The notes under the pieces were generated by a model. It was given only the letters and a program-made list of their open reading frames with translations. It made no database searches and was not told where the DNA came from. The position numbers were made by a program, and so were the translations under genes. A DNA stretch of 64,000 nt, taken from contig JACVVK020000060.1 of assembly GCA_018292915.2 (NCBI GenBank), positions 1,007,501-1,071,500 of the forward strand, read 5' to 3'. Shown here in pieces: positions 52,874 through 61,782 of this stretch (its first letter is position 1; each line of letters opens with the position of its first letter). The stretch comes from Batillaria attramentaria (lineage: Eukaryota > Mollusca > Gastropoda > Batillariidae).

Positions 52874-53247
52874 AACCTGTCATGGACATTGTATTTTATA
52901 AACGCGTTGAAAATTACCTTTCTGTGGAACGTCTCCACATCGAAGATTTCCTGTGAGGAAGCGTTTCTCGGTTGCCATCGACCGCGGACCATGCGCTCAA
53001 TAACGTTGTCACAGTGATGTTCCTCTGCCTGCGAAAATTGCTTCGACACATTCCTGTCCATTGTCATTGAAGTCACAGACATAGCACCAGGACCAGGCAG
53101 GACCTGTGCGGGTAAACGCTGACGATTGACGCTTGTTAGTGATCTGACCATCGCAAGCTGACCAGGCACTCCAGCATAAACGGCAACCAGCAAGCCGACC
53201 ACGACCACAGACAAAATAACAGCCACCACTGTCGTCCTACCCGACAT
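34384..53247 (-). CDS. PC-esterase-domain type II membrane protein, copy A (gene span)
   Basis: Exons 53247-52918, 47312-47106, 36092-35894 and 34925-34384 join into 1278 nt, 425 residues. Residues about 6-28 are an uncleaved membrane anchor after a short basic N-terminus (MSGRTTVV), so the rest should face the secretory lumen. GRW near residue 93 and a Cys-rich stretch (exon 2, eight Cys) precede the SGNH core. Ser217 lies in FIGDSLARH (block I), and D396/H399 lie in SFDGTHFG, the DxxH pair of PC-esterases (Pmr5/Cas1p-type acyl-esterases acting on O-acetylated glycans). N-x-S/T sites are present. Substrate is unknown. Exon 4 has an 11-bp deletion relative to copy B, so the frame holds only with the downstream acceptor at 34926. 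Introns are huge and full of repeats. It could be a pseudogene if that acceptor is not used. Confidence 0.75.
35070..35830. repeat. Degenerate pentanucleotide array (ACCTC/ATCTC/ATCTT)n
   Basis: About 750 bp of five-base periodicity fills most of intron 3 of PC-esterase A. Open frames of up to 199 aa across it are artefacts. Confidence 0.95.
35894..36092 (-). CDS. PC-esterase A exon 3, catalytic Ser
   Basis: It encodes [18 protein letters not shown], then [20 protein letters not shown] and [15 protein letters not shown] holds the nucleophile. The acceptor CAG is directly preceded by a (TG)n tract on this strand; donor GTAAGC; ends in phase 1. Confidence 0.85.
36096..36168 (-). repeat. (TG)n microsatellite forming the exon 3 acceptor of PC-esterase A
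   Basis: The run ends in TGTGTGCAG, the splice acceptor itself. The homologous acceptor of copy B (61598) has no TG run. Confidence 0.95.
36170..36910. repeat. Degenerate repeat with ACGCAATTTTT/GTGGTCGACTT motifs, and (AC)n
   Basis: GCGTGGTCGA-TT-GGCAATTTT recurs at about 36461, 36535 and 36611. CACTTACGCAA-like words also occur in 46130-46510 next to another (AC)n, so both belong to one repeat family. (AC)n lies at 36821-36886. Confidence 0.6.
37045..37245 (+). repeat. Dispersed repeat R37, copy 2
   Basis: GGGAAAGATTTCGCTGC, GGAACAAGTTTCAGTGATAA and CATACTGTCATGCAGAGTGA are over 90 percent identical to 43262-43433 in the same orientation, 6.2 kb away. Confidence 0.85.
37909..38507 (-). 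CDS. CXC cysteine-rich multicopy protein, C-terminal fragment
   Basis: The frame starts at an acceptor-like CTACAG (38508-38513) and reads [68 protein letters not shown] and then [31 protein letters not shown] recognise this as the C-terminal region of an uncharacterised family found in many copies in invertebrate genomes, with a C-x-C-x3-C-x5-C-x-C zinc-binding-like end. It is probably transposon-associated. No start or upstream exon is visible, so treat it as partial, possibly a pseudogene. The function is unknown. Confidence 0.5.
40812..41313 (-). pseudogene. Copper amine oxidase, C-terminal fragment split by a SINE
   Basis: Minus-strand reading from 41313: [20 protein letters not shown] then [20 protein letters not shown] and [18 protein letters not shown]. 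This matches the end of animal copper amine oxidases (DLVxWVTxGxHHIPHxED and PFNxFDEDPS). The HIPHxED block is where the family places its third copper-binding His. After residue EG the frame is broken by the SINE at 40954-41126. Beyond it the same frame resumes ([18 protein letters not shown]) to TGA at 40814-40812. The N-terminal domains and topaquinone Tyr region are absent from the window. Confidence 0.8.
40954..41126 (+). mobile_element. SINE-1 copy inserted in the amine oxidase frame
   Basis: It is a full-length SINE-1 flanked by the exact 15-bp direct repeat CCCTCTAGTACGGCG (40939-40953 and 41127-41141), a clear target-site duplication. Confidence 0.92.
41661..43260. other. Unannotated intronic sequence
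   Basis: I see no coding motif, microsatellite or recognisable repeat in these 1.6 kb of PC-esterase A intron 2. Confidence 0.5.
43262..43433 (+). repeat. Dispersed repeat R37, copy 3
   Basis: It matches 37080-37245 at over 90 percent, starting GGGATGGGAAAGATTTCGCT and ending GTAGCCTGTACCAAACAA. Confidence 0.85.
43480..44590 (+). mobile_element. NR-motif element, copy 2 (about 1.1 kb)
   Basis: The 5' end AACTAGAAAGGCAGAAGC then ATGGCTCCCTTGTGACA and the 3' end (AC)n, GGACTCCCATTGTTACAC, AAGGGAGC match copy 1. Several TGACCTTGACCTT...AAGGTCA units remain, fewer and more diverged than in copy 1. Confidence 0.85.
45040..45460 (+). repeat. Dispersed repeat R45, copy 1
   Basis: GAACAGACTGAGCTATGCTT through GTTTGGATTTGAGTTCATGA and GGCGCACTTTATTCTGTCGG to the 3' inverted repeat GTTGTATACCGAC/GTCGGTATACAAC matches 55893-56335. 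Confidence 0.85.
45937..46065. repeat. Tandem duplication of about 70 bp followed by (CA)n
   Basis: CTGATGTTAATCACG and CCTCACAGGAAA-TTCTGTGG occur twice before a (CA)n run (46066-46128). Confidence 0.85.
46520..47100. other. Unannotated intronic sequence with G-rich runs
   Basis: G-rich runs occur at 46617-46652. No gene or recognisable repeat is seen. Confidence 0.5.
47106..47312 (-). CDS. PC-esterase A exon 2, Cys-rich
   Basis: It encodes [18 protein letters not shown], then [30 protein letters not shown] and [16 protein letters not shown]. The acceptor GTTGGCAG is good. The donor is taken as GCAAGT (GC-AG intron) by comparison with copy B; a GT donor 9 nt upstream would also keep phase 0. 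Confidence 0.8.
47560..47890. repeat. A/C-rich simple repeats (CAA, CAAA, AC)
   Basis: Low-complexity sequence throughout, with (AC)n at 47809-47838 and (CAA)n at 47840-47880. Confidence 0.95.
48471..48570 (+). mobile_element. SINE-1 copy, 5'-truncated
   Basis: It begins inside the B box (ATCCCGGCTGGGGCCAAAT) and ends GTTAAACCCCAAACACAC. An upstream piece (48288-48362) matches the MITE of 2705-2863 in part. Confidence 0.8.
48653..48810. repeat. (TG)n and (CT/TCTG)n microsatellites
   Basis: TG run to about 48700, then CTGT/CTCT repeats to about 48810. Confidence 0.95.
49370..49600. repeat. Segmental duplicate, copy 1
   Basis: TTGAATCGGCTCTGTC, GACAATTCTTCTCTGCACTA and AAGCATACTGAAAGGACGGT match 50965-51180. 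On the minus strand both copies share an open frame with EKNC-x2-CGK, which might be a decayed exon, but I cannot assign it. Confidence 0.75.
49663..49845. repeat. (AC)n and (ACGGAGACAGAC)n repeats
   Basis: A pure AC run of about 65 bp is followed by ACACGGAGACAGAC units and further AC. Confidence 0.95.
50157..50455 (-). mobile_element. Non-LTR reverse transcriptase fragment
   Basis: The minus-strand frame reads [17 protein letters not shown], then [20 protein letters not shown] and [20 protein letters not shown]. This is the post-YADD region (KT-x-MV, then LG-x-LD-LW-HI in the family). It is a short relic. Confidence 0.7.
50620..50910. mobile_element. Foldback element FB60, copy 1
   Basis: The ends GGCTCAGTCGGTATAGTTCG and the inverted CGGGCGAACTATACC-ATCTGAGCC enclose about 240 bp nearly identical to 60140-60415 (GCCACGTGACTTCACCTCGC and GACTGGAGTTTATTTGCCCC). 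Confidence 0.8.
50965..51180. repeat. Segmental duplicate, copy 2
   Basis: Direct repeat of 49370-49600, about 1.6 kb away. The foldback copy and an RT relic lie between. Confidence 0.75.
51205..52460 (-). mobile_element. 5'-truncated non-LTR retrotransposon, about 1.25 kb
   Basis: The minus strand carries [20 protein letters not shown], then [16 protein letters not shown] (RT thumb block) at 52453-52160, a frameshift, further ORF2 sequence to about 51865, and [34 protein letters not shown] (C-terminal Cys/His block) at 51789-51650. The 3' end is the TTTGACTTGACTTG tail at 51205. Frameshifts show it is dead. Confidence 0.8.
52794..52871. repeat. (AC)n(GA)n compound microsatellite
   Basis: It lies 46 bp from the donor of PC-esterase A exon 1, at the start of intron 1. 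Confidence 0.95.
52918..53247 (-). CDS. PC-esterase A exon 1, membrane anchor
   Basis: ATG at 53247. [20 protein letters not shown] starts the anchor. Later segments include [19 protein letters not shown] and [15 protein letters not shown]. Donor GTAATT; ends in phase 0. A (TC)n(TG)n tract begins about 45 nt into the intron. Confidence 0.75.
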
Positions 53248-53329
53248 TTTGAATGATCTGGCTGAGCGTGAAGTGACATGAGGCGAACTCACAGTAGGCC
53301 AATGCTCACGTGACACAAAGTGTGCGGCA

Positions 53330-54180
53330 GATCAATGGGTAGGCTGGAGTGAGAGAGGTTTACCTGTGCATTTGTTTGATTCAAACTTTACTGCAATGCG
53401 CCTGTTACGGTCCATTGATCCAGCGAATTCGTATTGCTCACCAGCCCAACCGGTCTCAATCAAAACGCGGGGGCGCAGGCGCCCCTGATACGGTGTGGTA
53501 TTCACGTCACACCACACATTAAAATTAATACACCTTTAGGCTGCGAGTATAGTGCATCCGTGTCGTACACGGCCGCACGCCGCACGGCTGCACGGGTCTA
53601 AATTGGGGTTTTGAAAGTGAGTATAGTGACCCGTGTGTAGGCCTGCTGCAAGACACAGCATGGCGCTTATCAGGAAGCAGAAACTGGTACCAAAGACCGT
53701 AGATTGGTGGTGGTGGAGGAAAAGAAAAAACGAAGAAGAAGAAGACGAAGAAGAAGAAAAAAAGGTTTGTTGAAAACGCGTCCGCACAAATTGAGACACG
53801 CTGCAGAGTGGATGTGATCTTGGTGGTAGGGTGATGGTTGGTTGGGGGTGGGGGATGAGGTGAGGGGGTGACGTGGAACATTTTTTAAAAAAAAAGTTCG
53901 TGCAAAAACGCGTCCGCATAAATTGAGACACTTTTTGAATGAGCATGTTTTGATACCTTTTTCAACATCAGCGGCGTGGGTGTTATCCACGTTGGAAAGT
54001 CGTCGAACTCCGGCAAAAAGTCGCAGCCTTACTGAGTTAGAGAAGCGATAGTCCTACACAGCACAGTACACTGGGAAGAAGAATTTCTCATGACATGTGT
54101 CGCAAATGAGGCTACACACAATACACATGCGGATTTCAAGGGTGGGTTGGTGGGTGTTTGGGAACTTCAACATAATGCCG
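53330..54180. other. Intergenic region upstream of PC-esterase A
   Basis: It contains GC-rich sequence, an AAGAAG-rich stretch (53720-53765), two related words (CGCGTCCGCA-AAATTGAGACAC at 53777 and 53910) and a truncated SINE-1 3' end (54140-54170). No gene is seen. Confidence 0.45.
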
Positions 54181-54192
54181 CCGCTCACAACA

Positions 54193-55432
54193 CCCTACAA
54201 ATGCTTTGGAATTCACCCTCCAAAAAAATCACACTACAAATGCTTTGAAATTCACCCTCCAAAAAAATCACACTACAAAATTAATGCTTTGAAATTCACC
54301 CTCCAAAAAAAAAAATCACACTACAAATGCTTTGAAATTCACCCTCCAAAAAAATCACACTACAAATGCTTTGAAATTCACCCTCCAAAAAAATCACACT
54401 ACAAATGCTTTGAAATTCACCCTCCAAAAAAATCACACTACAAATGCTTTGAAATTCACCCTCCAAAAAAATCACACTACAAAATTAATGCTTTGAAATT
54501 CACCCTCCAAAAAAATCACACTACAAATGCTTTGAAATTCACCCTCCAAAAAAATCACACTACAAATGCTTTGAAATTCACCCTCCAAAAAAAATCACAC
54601 TACAAATGCTTTGGAATTCACCCTCCAAAAAAATCACACTACAAATGCTTTGAAATTCACCCTCCAAAAAAATCACACTACAAATGCTTTGAAATTCACC
54701 CTCCAAAAAAATCACACTACAAATGCTTTGGAATTCACCCTCCAAAAAAATCACACTACAAATGCTTTGAAATTCACCCTCCAAAAAAATCACACTACAA
54801 AATTAATGCTTTGAAATTCACCCTCCAAAAAAATCACACTACAAATGCTTTGAAATTCACCCTCCAAAAAAATCACACTACAAATGCTTTGAAATTCACC
54901 CTTCAAAAAAATCACACTACAAATGCTTTGAAATTCACCCTCCAAAAAAATCACACTACAAATGCTTTGAAAGTCACCCTCCAAAAAAATCACACTACAA
55001 ATGCTTTGAAATTCACCCTCCAAAAAAATCACACTACAAATGCTTTGAAATTCACCCTCCAAAAAAATCACACTACAAAATTAATGCTTTGAAATTCACC
55101 CTCCAAAAAAATCACACTACAAATGCTTTGAAATTCACCCTCCAAAAAAATCACACTACAAATGCTTTGAAATTCACCCTCCAAAAAAATCACACTACAA
55201 ATGCTTTGAAATTCACCCTCCAAAAATATCACACTACAAATGCTTTGAAATTCACCCTCCAAAAAAAATCACACTACAAATGCTTTGAAATTCACCCTCC
55301 AAAAAAATCACACTACAAATGCTTTGAAATTCACCCTCCAAAAAAATCACACTACAAATGCTTTGAAATTCACCCTCCAAAAAAAATCACACTACAAATG
55401 CTTTGGAATTCACCCTCCAAAAAATCACACAA
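54193..55432. repeat. 39-bp satellite array, about 31 copies
   Basis: The unit is AAATGCTTTGAAATTCACCC + TCCAAAAAAATCACACTAC. Some units carry an extra AATT and others vary in A-run length. Because 39 is a multiple of three, frames on both strands stay open (up to 331 aa), but these are artefacts. It begins next to a truncated SINE-1 end. Confidence 0.97.
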
Positions 55433-55892
55433 ATCCAGTAGCCAAAGACGCATATGTAGGGTAAATTTAAACAAAATCGAATATTCCGGGGTTTTTTTCT
55501 GTTTTATTTCTGCTTCAGCAGTATAAAGGGTGTGAATGTTTTTTCTCAATGTACAATAAACAGACAACTGGACACATATTTTCCTGTTTTACAATTACCT
55601 CTGAGTGTGTGCGTTTGCGTGTGCGTGTGTGTGCGTGTATGTGTATGTGTTCAGTTCTGTATACTTGTAAAATTGAAGATCTTACTAGTGAGGTAACAAG
55701 GGTTGCATTAATTTTTCTATACAAATGCAAAGGCATATACCATTCTAATCTTCAGTTGATGTTCAAATATAGACATCAGCGGAATACGTGAAGCTGTCTT
55801 GTTATATATACTGATACACATTTTTGCAATTAGAAGTACATGATTTATTTTATTTAACTTAGTCCTTATGTCTCCCTCAGTGTGGGTAGTAA

Positions 55893-56335
55893 ACAGACTG
55901 AGCTGTGCTTGATCGGTTTCGCTTTCACCTCGCAAATTTACATTTCCTTGAAAGCGTTAGCATTTTTGTTTGTGTCTTTAGTGGAAGCTTAAAACTTGTG
56001 TTTTTGTTTGGATTTGAGTTCATGAGTGAATTGACACCGTCTTGCCAGCATGAAAAGGCGCACTTTATTCTGTCGGCGTCATGCTCTGCCGACGTACAAA
56101 CTCGTTCGTCTGCTATGCGCAGCCGCTGTCGACTGTCAGTTGTTACTAGGATAAACGTTCAAAAACTGGCCCAAAAAAGGATGATACAGTATTTACACCC
56201 CATCAAGCTGTGGTATACCGACTCGTATTTTGATCCAAGACGCAGTCAACCCATCGCTAAAGCTCAGGGTTGATTTGCGTCTTGGATCAAAATATTCGTC
56301 GGTATCCCACAGCTTGATGGGGAATAACTGCTAAC
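55893..56335 (+). repeat. Dispersed repeat R45, copy 2, with a long 3' hairpin
   Basis: It matches 45040-45460 and ends in a nearly perfect inverted repeat (56198-56322) with arms of about 55 bp, from CCCCATCAAGCTGTGG to CCACAGCTTGATGGGG, around a short loop containing ATCGCTAAAGCTCA. Confidence 0.85.
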
Positions 56336-56411
56336 TATCAGCATGCCAAGTTTGGTGCCTCTGCTATTTGTAGATTCTGAGAAAATGCGAGTGTTAAGGT
56401 TTACTACGGAC

Positions 56412-56485
<74 letters not shown>

Positions 56486-56545
56486 AAGACGGAGGGTTAT
56501 TACATAGACTCACTTTGTTACACAAGTGAGCCAAAAATTAGAACA
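56336..56545 (+). mobile_element. NR-motif element, 3' fragment
   Basis: ATCAGCATGCCAAGTTTGGT and TTGTAGATTCTGAGAAAATG, then (AC)n (56411-56481) and TAGACTCACTTTGTTACACA with AAGTGAGCCAAAAA are the 3' end of the element. The internal AGGTCA units are missing. It abuts the hairpin of R45. Confidence 0.8.
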
Positions 56546-56890
56546 ACAACAACAACAACAACAACAAACAAACAAGCAACAATAAAAACCCGAACAGAAA
56601 ATTTGCAGGTGTACACGATTGGCTAATGGCACTTGGAGGTGACCAGACCTGACTTTGAGAACGTGTAGGAAAGAGAAGTTATTGTCTGTAAGAAAGCAAC
56701 ATGGACCAGACCAGCTTGCATGGCATTCGTATAAATGTTTCGAATTAAGGAAAACTCTGGTGATCCGTTGAATAAATTCCACACTTTTCTGACAGTACAT
56801 ATTGTTGTCATGGTGCTGAAGTCATGACGCTAAATGACGTGAGAGTGTGCGAGAGAATGGCGAACGGGTGAGCGAGTGCGTGCAGGGGGA

Positions 56891-57042
56891 GGCTATTATG
56901 GAGGGAACTCGTAGACGGTTGGGGTTAGGGTTAGGCTTAGGGTTAGGGTTTGGTTAGGGTTTGAACGTGCTATCGGGAATCCCGTAACCTCAGGTGACGT
57001 CCGTCTAAAAATAGACCTGTACGAGTTCCCTCCATAATAGCC
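56891..57042. mobile_element. 152-bp element: perfect 23-bp inverted repeats around telomere-like repeats
   Basis: 56891-56913 (GGCTATTATGGAGGGAACTC + GTA) is the exact reverse complement of 57020-57042. Between them lies GGGGTTAGGGTTAGGCTTAG and further TTAGGG units (56921-56962). Confidence 0.85.
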
Positions 57043-57309
57043 ACCACCGTGCGGGCATGTGTGTGATCCGAAGTCTTCAACACAAAGCTGGCCCACTCTT
57101 CATAAAGTGTATAAGTTTCACGAGTGTTTCCCTTTGTTGTCAATGCAGCCGAGGAATTGCCCTAGCTGTACTCACAAAGCTGTTTTGTCACAGTTTTAGA
57201 TCATCGATCGTCTCTGGAAACCAAAGTGACGTGCCGTGGAAATGTGAAAATCAGCCCACTTGATGACGCTGCTCTCCATGGAAACAACAAACAATAGCAA
57301 ACATACATA

Positions 57310-57315
<6 letters not shown>

Positions 57316-57380
<65 letters not shown>
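57316..57380. repeat. (GA)n microsatellite
   Basis: About 65 bp of pure GA. Confidence 0.97.
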
Positions 57381-57381
<1 letters not shown>

Positions 57382-57734
57382 GACTTTGACGCCTTATTAT
57401 ATACAACGTTGTTTGTTTTTGAATAACTATCTTGTTTACCAACAAATCAACACAATTTTTGCTGGGCAAATAGCCGCATACCTTATGGACAAAGTCATGA
57501 AACTTCGTGGATGTGCATTGAAAATTGACAGAGTTGTGTAACTTTGAATGAAGGTGTGGGTATGTTTTTACCCACGGCGTACAGCGAAGGTTAACCTGAA
57601 CGGTATAAGATGTTGCTTACAATAATTGTTTTTTCAAACTTGCCATTGAACACTAATGCATGAAGGCAATACAAGCCGAAGTATAATCCGTTTGTTTGTT
57701 TGTTATAATTTAACCTATGTTTGGATTGGGAGGG

Positions 57735-57750
57735 GATGGGGGGGGGGGGG
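57735..57750. repeat. Poly(G) run
   Basis: A GGGGATGGGGGG-type run stands about 200 bp beyond the end of PC-esterase B. The neighbouring 57380-57730 holds nothing recognisable. Confidence 0.8.
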
Positions 57751-57785
57751 GAGATTTCAAAGTCTCTCCGACTGTCTTCCGTGTG

Positions 57786-57911
57786 GATTGCATAGTTGTT
57801 GTCTGGACCCGCAGCATTCAGTTTCCTACCACAACCGTTTTAAACCGGAGCTCCCGTAAATAATACAAAATCACTTGAGCCGCGGCTCTGTTGAGACCCA
57901 GCCCGAAATGC
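57786..57911 (-). pseudogene. Tandem partial copy of the end of PC-esterase B exon 4
   Basis: The 126 bp here repeat at 57912-58036, covering the last 28 or so codons plus 3' flank. The distal copy differs by a 1-bp insertion in the C-terminal codons (TTTTAAACC against TTTTAACC). It lies after the stop codon of the gene and is not translated. Confidence 0.88.
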
Positions 57912-57951
57912 GATTGCATAGTTGTTGTCTGGACCCGCAGCATTCAGTTTC

Positions 57952-58511
57952 CTACCACAACCGTTTTAACCGGAGCTCCCGTAAATAATACAAAATCACT
58001 TGAGCCGCGGCTCTGTTGAGACCCAGCCCGAAATGCGTGCCGTCAAAACTCATAACACCATCCGTCATGTTGAACCTTTCCAACACAGGCACATGCCACG
58101 TCCTCAGAAACCGAGCCATCTCCCGGTTGAATCTCAGCACATTTTCCCGACCCTGTCTCTGGTTCCCGTTTTTCAGGAGCCCGGGGCATGGAACGCTCAT
58201 CCACACGAGCCTGGGACGGGACAGCTCCTCCCGCGTTCTGTTTCGTAAGAGAGGCAGCAGGACCTTTTGCTGCATGGCTCTGAAGTTAAGATTGTCGTGC
58301 AGACCCGTGGCGAGGACAACTATGCTGCGGCGGTTGGGGTTCTGGCGCAGTGTCTGCACGGCCCCGTGCACGACGTTGGCGTCCTGGTAGCGGCTTTGCT
58401 TGAGGAACTTCATCTCTACTTTACCGTTGCAGCCGACAACATCGCGGTCCAACCATTTTCGGCAGACTTGCTCGGTGAACATGTGCAGCCCAGAACACTT
58501 CCTTCGCAGGG
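57952..58511 (-). CDS. PC-esterase B exon 4 and stop
   Basis: The acceptor TCTCTCTCAG is excellent. It encodes [20 protein letters not shown], later [37 protein letters not shown] and LRLKRLW, stop TAG 57954-57952. 560 nt, in frame with exon 3. Confidence 0.87.
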
Positions 58512-59946
58512 CTGAGAGAGAGACGAATAATAGGAATCACTGAAGAGTAAATTTCTGATGAGAGCTGACAAAACTGGGACAACGTCGCACCACCGCCACC
58601 ACCACACAAACAAACAAACAAACAAACAAACAAACAAACAAACAAACAAACAAACAAACAAACCTAATCCAACCAACCAACCAATATCGAACCATACCAA
58701 GCCAAACCAAAAAACAACAACAAACAACAAAACAAAGCAAAAAACTCAAAACAAAACACAAAGAACAACAACAAACACAAAAACAAAAACACCTATTGTG
58801 CGCATTTCGTACCATGTGCCCCATGGGGGGGGGGGGGCACGGACAAAATTAAAGTAAAATATACATAGATAACGTGTACAAAGTGTGGAACTTTTGTCCA
58901 GTCTGTAATTATCTTACCAGTCTGTGAATTTCTTCTCGTGGAACATTGTTCACATTGCAACTGCTTCTGATGAGACTTAAGGAGCCCATTGCTACCCCAC
59001 GCTGTTGTAAGTACGGCATATTGTCACATTCGAATGACATTGTTGGATGGTATGATTTTGACCTCTGTAATCGTTTTGGATGTATACGGACGTACATGTG
59101 ACTGGGACAAACTCAATTTGACCCCCATGCGTGGCCTACACGTAGCCACCCAACATGAGTAAACTGTTGCGTGTGTATCAGAGTAATCACTTCACGGCTC
59201 ATATTTAGACCTTTTTTCATGTTCTTTCTCTGCTAGGATAAGCCATCGGTAGTTTTTCTTTATTCACAACATCAGTCATGCATTGAAACTGCTTAAAATT
59301 AGAGATATTTTCTGTGCAGTAAAGCGCAAAACACACACACAATCACAAGATATGAGCAAACATCCTGGTCAGACGACCAGCGTGAGACTGACGCCAAATG
59401 TTTAGTTCACTGACAAAATCTGTCACACACAATCACAAGATATGAGCAAACATCCTCTGTCAGACGACCAGCGTGTTTAGTTCACTGACAAAATCTGCAA
59501 ATGTCGTCAGTCTTCGACGGAATTGACGACTGACTCTCTTTCTCTCTAGATCTGCAAGCACACTTCTTGTTCTTCTGATCAACGACCACCTTCAACCTGA
59601 AGATTCTGTCGTTTACTGTCAGTAGATCCAAAGATGCTAGATCCGCAATAGTGTAGCAAGAGTCTTTGGTAGGCCTAACAGACTTGAAGAGAGAAAGAAA
59701 AACAACGAAACACCGGCAACCACATCAAAAGGGACAAAACAGGATAATTTCTTGGAGAAACAACTTTACGGAATGGCCGCAGGGGCGTAGGAACCACGGG
59801 GGCCCTGGGGGCCCAGGCCCCCGTTCGATTTTTGGAAGGGGGGCCCGAATATCTTTGGGCCCCCCTTGCTTTTGATAAGAGGAGAGGGGGCCCACCAGTG
59901 GTGGGGCCCCCTGCTCTGCTGTCGCAGGACACAATCCTTGGCAGTC

Positions 59947-60005
<59 letters not shown>

Positions 60006-60535
60006 CTCCCCCTCCCACCCCCCCACCCTTCTTCACACCCCCCCACCCCCGGCTCACCCGACTTAGTGGGCCCCCCTTCCTCTCAGCATCTTCCTACGCG
60101 CCTGAATGGGTCCATTCCTCCCTGTTGTTTCTCATTCTCGCTCAGCTGGTGTAGTTCGCCCGGTAAGGGGTGCAAATTTATACCAGTCAATTTCGTCGAT
60201 ATTTCGGCGTAAAGTAAAGTCGTAGAAAGAAGTCAGCGGCCACGTGACTTCACCTCGCCAGACCCCGGAGTACATCTGCACCCCGTCCCGCGTTGCGGGG
60301 ATACAGTCGCCCCCGTTAGTGGACTGTGACGACTGGAGTTTATTTGCCCCTCCTGCGAATGACTGGTATACATTTGCACCCCGGCTAACGGGCGAACTGT
60401 ACCAACTGAGCCTTATCTCCAACTTCGATTTAAGCGTGGCTGCCGCTTGTTAGAGGAAATGCCTTTGTATGAAATGAACAAAAATATAACGTCAGCCGCT
60501 ACAACAGAACACACTTATTTAGCGCTTATTCTCGC

Positions 60536-60604
<69 letters not shown>

Positions 60605-60686
60605 CCTGGACAGACAGACAGACACAGACAGACACACAGACACACAGACAGACACACACACACACAGCCTGGACAGACAAACAGAC

Positions 60687-60758
<72 letters not shown>

Positions 60759-60762
60759 CCTG

Positions 60763-60798
<36 letters not shown>

Positions 60799-60838
60799 CA
60801 CACACACACACACACACAGCCTGGACAGACAAACAGAC

Positions 60839-60930
<92 letters not shown>

Positions 60931-60954
60931 CCTGGACAGACAAACAGACAGACA

Positions 60955-61015
<61 letters not shown>

Positions 61016-61714
61016 GGAGCCCGGGTGGCCGAATGGTAGACCGTTGGACTTCTAATGCTCGGGTCGTGAGTTCGTATCATCCCGGCTGGGCCCAAATATT
61101 TGTGCTGGCTTTTTCATCGTTGCCCCGTCTTTGGTATCACCTGTATGTGGTGGAAATGGACGATAAATCCCCAACCCTACCCCCCCCCCCACCCCCCACA
61201 CACACACACCGGCCTGATGCAGATATGCAAATAATTACAGACAGAGCCTTTGTACTGAGTCAATGGCAGAATACTTAAGTGTGAAAGGCTTGACGGATGA
61301 GGTGGGTTTTCAGGTTCAATCTGAACTGGGACAGAGTGGGAAGATTACGTCGTCGCCTCGTCGCCCACTTTGCAATATTTACTTGCACGCGATCTTACCC
61401 GGCGGTGTGTTGTTTAACATGGCCCCTGTAAGTTCGTTTCCCCGGACAGCCAGCAAAAATGCGGTGTAGGTGTGTCGGGTAAGGGAGTCCCCGATGAAGT
61501 AGATGGTAGCGGTATCCAGGATACGGCATATCTCCTCCACAGACAGACTTCTCACCCGACAGGCTGGCTCCACAGGCACCCAGGTGGACAGCTCAGCCTG
61601 CACGGAAAGCAAATATTTCGTACATAATCATATTCCTGATTTACAATGTTGTCGATATTCTTATTGGGTCGGTGTTTGAAAACAACCCCCTACTGTTTGT
61701 CTCTGTCTCTCTTA

Positions 61715-61782
<68 letters not shown>

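Noticed and set aside
54193..55432. CRISPR-like array of regular direct repeats
   Set aside because: The units are contiguous with no unique spacers, and the genome is eukaryotic. It is a satellite.
54097..55526. 331-aa and 145-aa frames with a repeated CFEIHPPKKSHYK-like motif, and minus-strand frames with FLEGEFQSICSVI
   Set aside because: A 39-bp satellite keeps several frames open by arithmetic. There is no start context, no splice support and no family match.
56921..56962. True telomere or chromosome end
   Set aside because: Only about 42 bp of TTAGGG-type sequence, enclosed by inverted repeats and ordinary DNA.
58416..58515. Alternative reading of PC-esterase B exon 4 start ([11 protein letters not shown]...)
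   Set aside because: It uses the frame that copy A uses after its deletion. In B it loses the RKWLD block and stops in the wrong frame, whereas the TCTCTCTCAG acceptor gives an uninterrupted join.
60447..61095. Long frames of Thr-His, Cys-Val and Asp-Arg-Gln repeats
   Set aside because: They translate (AC)n and (GACA)n microsatellites on both strands.
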